From assembly GCA_004296145.1 (NCBI GenBank), contig SEBM01000145.1, positions 1 through 8,368 on the forward strand: a DNA stretch of 8,368 nucleotides, written 5' to 3'. Below are positions 5,227 to 8,368 of the stretch, piece by piece. The stretch is from Flavobacterium sp. (lineage in GTDB: Bacteria; Bacteroidota; Bacteroidia; Flavobacteriales; Flavobacteriaceae). The notes beneath the pieces were generated by a model. The model did not search any database, was not told the DNA's origin, and saw only the letters and a program-made list of their open reading frames with translations. Within the stretch, counting starts at the first letter, position 1. Each line of letters begins with the position of its first letter. A program made the translations under genes and the position numbers.

Positions 5227-6612
5227 TTTACTCAGTTCCACAAAATACTTGTAAAACAACGGAATAGTTTCAATACCTTTTAAGTAATTGAAAATTCCGA
5301 AATGCTCGTTTGGCGAGTGAATAGCATCGCTGTCCAACCCGAATCCCATTAAGATTGTTTTGCTTTTTAATTCTTTTTCAAACAAAGCCACAATCGGAAT
5401 ACTTCCTCCGGAACGAACCGGAATTGCCGGAACTCCAAACGTTTCTGTATACGCTTTGTTTGCCGCCTGATATCCAATACTGTCAATTGGCGTTACATAA
5501 CCCTGACCTCCGTGGTGCGGTGTTACTTTTACCGTAACTCCGGCTGGCGCAATGCTTGTAAAATGTTTTGTAAACAATTCTGTAATCTCATGCCAATCCT
5601 GATTCGGAACCAAACGCATTGAGATTTTAGCGAAAGCTTTGCTCGCAATAACCGTTTTTGCACCTTCTCCGGTATAACCGCCCCAGATTCCGTTTACGTC
5701 TAATGTCGGACGGATTGAGTTGCGTTCGTTGGTTACATATCCTTTTTCGCCATAAACATCATTTAAGTCTAAAGCTTTTTTATATTTTTCTAAACTGAAA
5801 GGCGCTTTTGCCATTTCGGCTCTTTCTGCTGCAGATAATTCCTCCACTTTATCGTAGAATCCCGGAATAGTAATATGATTGTCTTCGTCGTGAAGAGAAG
5901 CAATCATTTTTGCCAGAATATTAATTGGGTTCGCTACTGCTCCGCCGTATAATCCTGAATGTAAATCACGGTTCGGTCCCGTAACCTCAACCTCAACATA
6001 ACTCAAACCTCTTAAACCTGTCGTAATAGATGGTTGTTGGTTTGAAATCATTCCGGTATCTGAAATAAGGATTACGTCGTTTTTTAGTTTTTCCTGATTG
6101 CGTTCTACGAACCAGGCCAAACTTGCAGAACCAACTTCTTCTTCGCCTTCGATCATAAATTTGACATTGCAAGGCAAATTGTTGGTTTGCACCATATATT
6201 CTAATGCTTTTACGTGCATGTACATTTGTCCTTTGTCATCGCAGGCACCACGCGCGAAGATTGCTCCCTCTGGGTGAATTTCTGTATTTTTGATAACCGG
6301 TTCAAATGGTGGTGATGTCCATAATTCCATTGGATCTGGCGGTTGTACATCATAGTGTCCGTAAACTAAAACGGTTGGAAGATTTGGATCGATTATTTTC
6401 TCTCCGTAAATAATTGGGTAACCCGGAGTATCGCAAATTTCTACTAAATCGCAGCCTGCTTTAGATAAACTTTCTTTAACAGCTTCGGCAGTATCGATAA
6501 CATCTTGCGAATATGCAGTGTCGGCACTTACCGACGGAATTTTTAATAATTCGATCAACTCATTGATAAAGCGATCTTTATGTTGTTGAACGTATGCTTT
6601 AATGTTTTCCAT
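5224..6612 (-). CDS. M20 family dipeptidase (carnosinase/CNDP2-like)
   Basis: A 462-residue cytoplasmic metallopeptidase expected to hydrolyse dipeptides with a two-metal (Zn or Mn) centre. All M20 landmarks are present: GHYDVQ (85-90; ligand His86, catalytic-site Asp88), RGACDDKGQ (121-129; bridging Asp125), EGEEEVGS (155-162; catalytic Glu158 and ligand Glu159), SDTGM (184-188; ligand Asp185) and AIHSPNE (430-436; ligand His432). The lid/dimerisation domain is inserted from about 195 to 365 and includes RDLHSGLYGG (215-224). No signal peptide is visible. Length is normal and the frame is intact. The ATG gives the usual N-terminus (MENIKAYVQQHKDRFINEL) and lies 23 nt after a -7-like box. It is monocistronic, with its own terminator and divergent from the tRNA gene. 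Exact substrate preference cannot be read from sequence. Confidence 0.95.
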   Translation of the reverse strand: MENIKAYVQQHKDRFINELIELLKIPSVSADTAYSQDVIDTAEAVKESLSKAGCDLVEICDTPGYPIIYGEKIIDPNLPTVLVYGHYDVQPPDPMELWTSPPFEPVIKNTEIHPEGAIFARGACDDKGQMYMHVKALEYMVQTNNLPCNVKFMIEGEEEVGSASLAWFVERNQEKLKNDVILISDTGMISNQQPSITTGLRGLSYVEVEVTGPNRDLHSGLYGGAVANPINILAKMIASLHDEDNHITIPGFYDKVEELSAAERAEMAKAPFSLEKYKKALDLNDVYGEKGYVTNERNSIRPTLDVNGIWGGYTGEGAKTVIASKAFAKISMRLVPNQDWHEITELFTKHFTSIAPAGVTVKVTPHHGGQGYVTPIDSIGYQAANKAYTETFGVPAIPVRSGGSIPIVALFEKELKSKTILMGFGLDSDAIHSPNEHFGIFNYLKGIETIPLFYKYFVELSK

Positions 6613-6634
6613 TTAAATAATTTTTATAGAAAGT

Positions 6635-6642
6635 CAAATGTA
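6635..6642 (-). promoter_or_regulatory. candidate -7 box for the dipeptidase gene
   Basis: Read on the minus strand this is TACATTTG, an exact TAnnTTTG match ending 23 nt before the start codon. No TTTG -33 element is visible 17-23 nt upstream, so the call rests on the -7 box and its position. Although it shares TACATTTG with the operon promoter near 4251, it lacks the inverted TACA arm, so it is not expected to be a BlaI site. Confidence 0.5.
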
Positions 6643-6678
6643 CGAAATAGAAAATGAATATTTTTTTTGAAAAAAGTC

Positions 6679-6708
6679 TTTGATTATTCGAAACTATGCT
6701 TATCTTTG
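6679..6708 (+). promoter_or_regulatory. promoter of tRNA-Leu
   Basis: TTTG (6679-6682), 18 nt, TATCTTTG (6701-6708): both Bacteroidetes promoter elements match exactly. Transcription would start near 6715, giving a very short 5' leader before the tRNA at 6722, as is common for tRNA genes. Confidence 0.85.
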
Positions 6709-6721
6709 CACCCACAATTCC

Positions 6722-6803
6722 GCGGATATGGTGAAATTGGTAGACATGCCAGACTTAGGATCTGGTGCCGCAAGGCGTGTAGGTTCGAGTCCTATTATCC
6801 GCA
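6722..6803 (+). tRNA. tRNA-Leu (anticodon UAG)
   Basis: The acceptor stem GCGGATA (6722-6728) pairs with TATCCGC (6796-6802), with discriminator A at 6803. The anticodon stem CCAGA/TCTGG (6749-6753/6761-6765) encloses loop CTTAGGA with anticodon TAG (6756-6758). A long variable arm with GCC/GGC pairing marks the class II shape of leucine tRNA, and the T arm has loop TTCGAGT (6784-6790) with stem GTAGG/CCTAT. CCA is not encoded. The gene is intact, so any element inserted at its 3' end has restored it. Confidence 0.96.
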
Positions 6804-6810
6804 CTAAACA

Positions 6811-6848
6811 AGACCCAATTATCTAATAATCAGATAATTGGGTTTTTT
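6811..6848 (+). terminator. Rho-independent terminator after tRNA-Leu
   Basis: ACCCAATTATCT (6813-6824) pairs with AGATAATTGGGT (6832-6843) around a 7-nt loop and is followed by TTTTT. The 12-bp stem starts 10 nt after the tRNA. If an element is integrated here, this terminator may be carried by the element to replace the displaced one. Confidence 0.88.
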
Positions 6849-6859
6849 ATTTTTAGAAG

Positions 6860-6879
6860 TTGCCAAACCATTGCCAAAC
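6860..6879 (+). repeat. TTGCCAAAC direct repeat beside the tRNA
   Basis: TTGCCAAAC occurs at 6860-6868 and again at 6871-6879, 11 bp apart (about one helical turn). Such phased 9-bp repeats close to an att site resemble arm-type integrase or excisionase binding sites. Function is inferred from position only. Confidence 0.5.
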
Positions 6880-6992
6880 TATTTCTATAAAGCAAAAAAA
6901 AATGAAACTCTTGAATATTATTATATGATTTAATTGATATAAAATCAGAATTAAAATTAAAAAAATAATAAAGCGTACAAAAGGCTCGAATT

Positions 6993-7739
6993 ATGGCTAA
7001 AAAAAAGTATTTGGAATTAATTACAAACACCTTCGAGAAATTCCAACCAATTGCAGATTTAACAGAGCAAAAATATAAATTCCAAGAGGAAATTTTAATT
7101 GCATTTACAGCATTTAAAATCAAGAAACCTTCACTTACAAAAACTAAATTTCTTAAAAATTGTAATATTGCAGTTGAAGCATTGAATGATTTTATCGAAG
7201 ATATTATCGACACCTATTCGGAGAATGAAAATATTCCTTCAATAATACCATTATTAGGTAGTGCTATGAAAAATCCATCATTAGCAATTGATTACGATAC
7301 ATTTTGTGTAAATTTAACTCCTTTACTACCAAACGCCACAACTAAATTATGCATAAATGACATAGAATTTATTCAATCTGTTTTTAGAAACATTAATTTA
7401 AGCACAAGCCAACAAAGTGAATTTTTAAATCTAACTGAATCGCCAAATTTATCAGACACGACGGCTGTTACAAAAATAATATACTTAAAAGAATTGGGTA
7501 TTCTTGATTTATTGTTAGAACAGAATTGTTTTAAAACCAGTGTCAGAAATTTGGCTGTAGTATTAAGTAAAATAACTAAAGAAAAAACGCATACTTTACA
7601 ACCAATCTTAAATCCATTATTACATCCAGACTCGACAGCTCAAAAAAATAATCCATATGAAAAGGATAATTCTAAAAAAGCTGAAAAAGTAAATCAAGTA
7701 AGAAATGAACTTAATGACTTGGGCGTTAAATTAAAATAG
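6993..7739 (+). CDS. hypothetical protein, probable accessory-element protein of Bacteroidetes
   Basis: A 248-residue soluble, mostly helical protein with no signal peptide or membrane segment. I recognise no named domain. Two parts can be seen: an N-terminal helical part (1-150) and a C-terminal part (about 156-248) with KIIYLKELGILDLL (161-174), NLAVVLSKITKEKTHTLQ (186-203), NPLLHP (207-212), QKNNPY (217-222) and a lysine-rich helix ending NDLGVKL. I recall a similar tail (LGI-DFL, LA-VLS-ITG, NPM, QKNNP, L--IG) on various uncharacterised Bacteroidetes proteins, so it may be a shared module. It is the first gene after the tRNA, read away from it. The start is supported by an A-rich leader; no clear TAnnTTTG box is seen in the 140 nt upstream. 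The HTH gene follows after 72 nt. No function is proposed. Confidence 0.75.
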   Translation: MAKKKYLELITNTFEKFQPIADLTEQKYKFQEEILIAFTAFKIKKPSLTKTKFLKNCNIAVEALNDFIEDIIDTYSENENIPSIIPLLGSAMKNPSLAIDYDTFCVNLTPLLPNATTKLCINDIEFIQSVFRNINLSTSQQSEFLNLTESPNLSDTTAVTKIIYLKELGILDLLLEQNCFKTSVRNLAVVLSKITKEKTHTLQPILNPLLHPDSTAQKNNPYEKDNSKKAEKVNQVRNELNDLGVKLK

Positions 7740-7776
7740 CTGTATCTTTTTTAGGGAATCCCTAATTTATCCCTAA
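7719..7776 (+). promoter_or_regulatory. candidate promoter and palindromic operator before the HTH gene
   Basis: TTG (7719-7721), 21 nt, TATCTTTT (7743-7750) is a 7/8 match to the -7 box. Directly after it lies TTAGGGAATCCCTAA (7751-7765), a perfect 6+3+6 inverted repeat, with a third half-site CCCTAA at 7771-7776. The palindrome would cover the transcript start (near 7757), as expected of an operator. The HTH protein encoded 36 nt later is the obvious candidate binder. This is inferred from position and symmetry. Confidence 0.5.
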
Positions 7777-7811
7777 CATTCTTTTGCTTCATTAATTATA
7801 ACAATAAAATT

Positions 7812-8090
7812 ATGAAAGCAATACAGCTTTATGAAATTACTCCAGAAGAGCTCGAAAAGAGGATTGGAGAAAGTGTAAAAAAAGAGTTGGAAATTTTTAA
7901 AAAAAACTTCAAACCTGAACCTCCAAAAGAATTTTTAAACAGAAACCAAGTAGCTACTATGCTTGGGGTACATGTCACTTCTATTTTAAACTGGGAGCGC
8001 AAAGGAATTCTTAACCCTCTCGGAATATCAGGAAAAATATTATTCTTACGTTCCGAAGTTGAAGCCTGTCTCAAACCTTTAAACGTATAA
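7812..8090 (+). CDS. small helix-turn-helix protein, excisionase/MerR-like (HTH_17 type)
   Basis: A 92-residue DNA-binding protein. Residues 8-33 form a charged helix that may be a coiled coil (ITPEELEKRIGESVKKELEIF). Residues about 42-87 form a MerR/excisionase-like winged HTH: LNRNQVATMLGVHVTSILNWERKGIL, a short wing with GKILFLR, and a final helix SEVEACL. Proteins of this size and layout are common on Bacteroidetes integrative elements, where relatives act as excisionases (recombination directionality factors) or regulators. The reading frame of the next gene starts 3 nt after its stop, so the two are very likely co-transcribed. The palindrome just upstream may be its binding site. A purely regulatory role is equally possible. 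Confidence 0.85.
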   Translation: MKAIQLYEITPEELEKRIGESVKKELEIFKKNFKPEPPKEFLNRNQVATMLGVHVTSILNWERKGILNPLGISGKILFLRSEVEACLKPLNV

Positions 8091-8093
8091 TTT

Positions 8094-8368
8094 ATGGAAG
8101 GTTTAAAACATACTGTAACTTTAGACGTAATGGACGATTACAAAAATAAATTTACTGCGAAAATCAAACAATTAACAGGAAGTCGAAAAGCAAAATATAC
8201 TTTTGAAGAAGCTCGTCTCAACACATTTTTTCTCTCGGAAAGAGATAAATATTTTCTCATTTCACATGACTATTTAAAGGAGAATCCTCCAGAAAACAAC
8301 GATTACATAAAATATGTTAATGCATATTTTAAAACTGGAAAAAAATTAAATATAAAATACTTTAAAGG
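8094..8368 (+). CDS. hypothetical protein, 5' part only (runs off the window)
   Basis: An open frame from ATG at 8094 to the window end gives 91 codons with no stop: MEGLKHTVTLDVMDDYKNKF to about KLNIKYFK. The start is 3 nt after the HTH gene stop, which supports coupled translation. The visible part is rich in lysine, aromatic residues and asparagine, with no signal peptide and no motif I recognise. Its position after an excisionase-like gene fits an accessory-element gene; the family cannot be named from this fragment. Confidence 0.65.
   Translation, partial: MEGLKHTVTLDVMDDYKNKFTAKIKQLTGSRKAKYTFEEARLNTFFLSERDKYFLISHDYLKENPPENNDYIKYVNAYFKTGKKLNIKYFK

Larger units (their letters stand above)
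6785..8368. mobile_element. putative left end of an integrative element inserted at tRNA-Leu (partial)
   Basis: From the tRNA 3' end rightward the sequence becomes more AT-rich and the genes turn to poorly conserved proteins plus a small excisionase-like HTH protein. Leucine tRNA genes are known integration targets in Bacteroidetes (Bacteroides NBU1 uses one). Short direct repeats lie just beyond the tRNA terminator. No integrase, relaxase or second att copy is in the window, so the type of element (prophage, ICE, mobilisable island) and the exact att core are unknown. The call is inference from context. Confidence 0.5.

Noticed and set aside
5355..5537. A 60-codon plus-strand open frame
   Set aside because: It is antisense to the conserved C-terminal part of the M20 dipeptidase.
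6902..6928. A tiny open frame starting ATGAAACTC before the 248-residue gene
   Set aside because: Only eight codons before TGA, with no sign of a conserved leader peptide.
6830..7213. A 127-codon open frame on the minus strand, rich in hydrophobic residues
   Set aside because: It is antisense to the better-supported 248-residue gene, its 3' end runs into the tRNA terminator, and its composition is that of reverse-read AT-rich coding DNA.
7829..8074. An 81-codon minus-strand open frame
   Set aside because: It lies wholly inside the HTH gene, whose protein has a recognisable domain; the antisense product resembles nothing.

Overview
The window looks like chromosome of a Flavobacterium-like member of the Bacteroidetes. 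The DNA is AT-rich. Promoters fit the Bacteroidetes pattern (TTTG, about 19 nt, TAnnTTTG), starts are preceded by A-rich leaders rather than Shine-Dalgarno sites, and the protein families are typical of flavobacteria: an M56 BlaR1-like protein ending in a TonB domain, a DUF6624 protein and a carnosinase-type M20 dipeptidase.

Left part (1-1500): a Lys9-type saccharopine dehydrogenase on the plus strand, ending in a strong intrinsic terminator. Middle-left (1507-4281, minus strand): a likely three-gene operon read leftward, made of a secreted TPR/DUF6624 protein, a BlaI/MecI/CopY-type repressor and an M56 membrane metalloprotease with a C-terminal TonB-like domain. The promoter before the first gene has its -7 box inside a perfect TACA-AA-TGTA inverted repeat, the operator type bound by this repressor family, and a weaker copy lies 20 bp downstream. 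I infer that the repressor controls the whole operon, including the DUF6624 gene, and that the protease relieves repression. Nothing points to beta-lactams: there is no beta-lactamase and no penicillin-binding sensor domain.

Middle (4282-5220): a symmetric terminator, a 300-bp non-coding stretch holding a hairpin element (possibly a Flavo-1-like RNA) and a CAANNN hexamer repeat, a small secreted TonB-C-like protein resembling the tail of the BlaR1-like protein, a terminator, and an 8-bp-periodic CTTAGNNN repeat. Middle-right (5224-6612, minus): a complete M20 dipeptidase.

Right part (6679-8368, plus): tRNA-Leu(UAG) with a textbook promoter and terminator. The DNA after it changes character: more AT-rich, lineage-specific proteins of unknown function, a small excisionase-like HTH protein, short direct repeats beside the tRNA and a palindrome before the HTH gene. 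I read this as the left end of an integrative element inserted at the tRNA-Leu gene. Its integrase and far att site would lie beyond the window, so this is inference. The last gene is cut by the window end.
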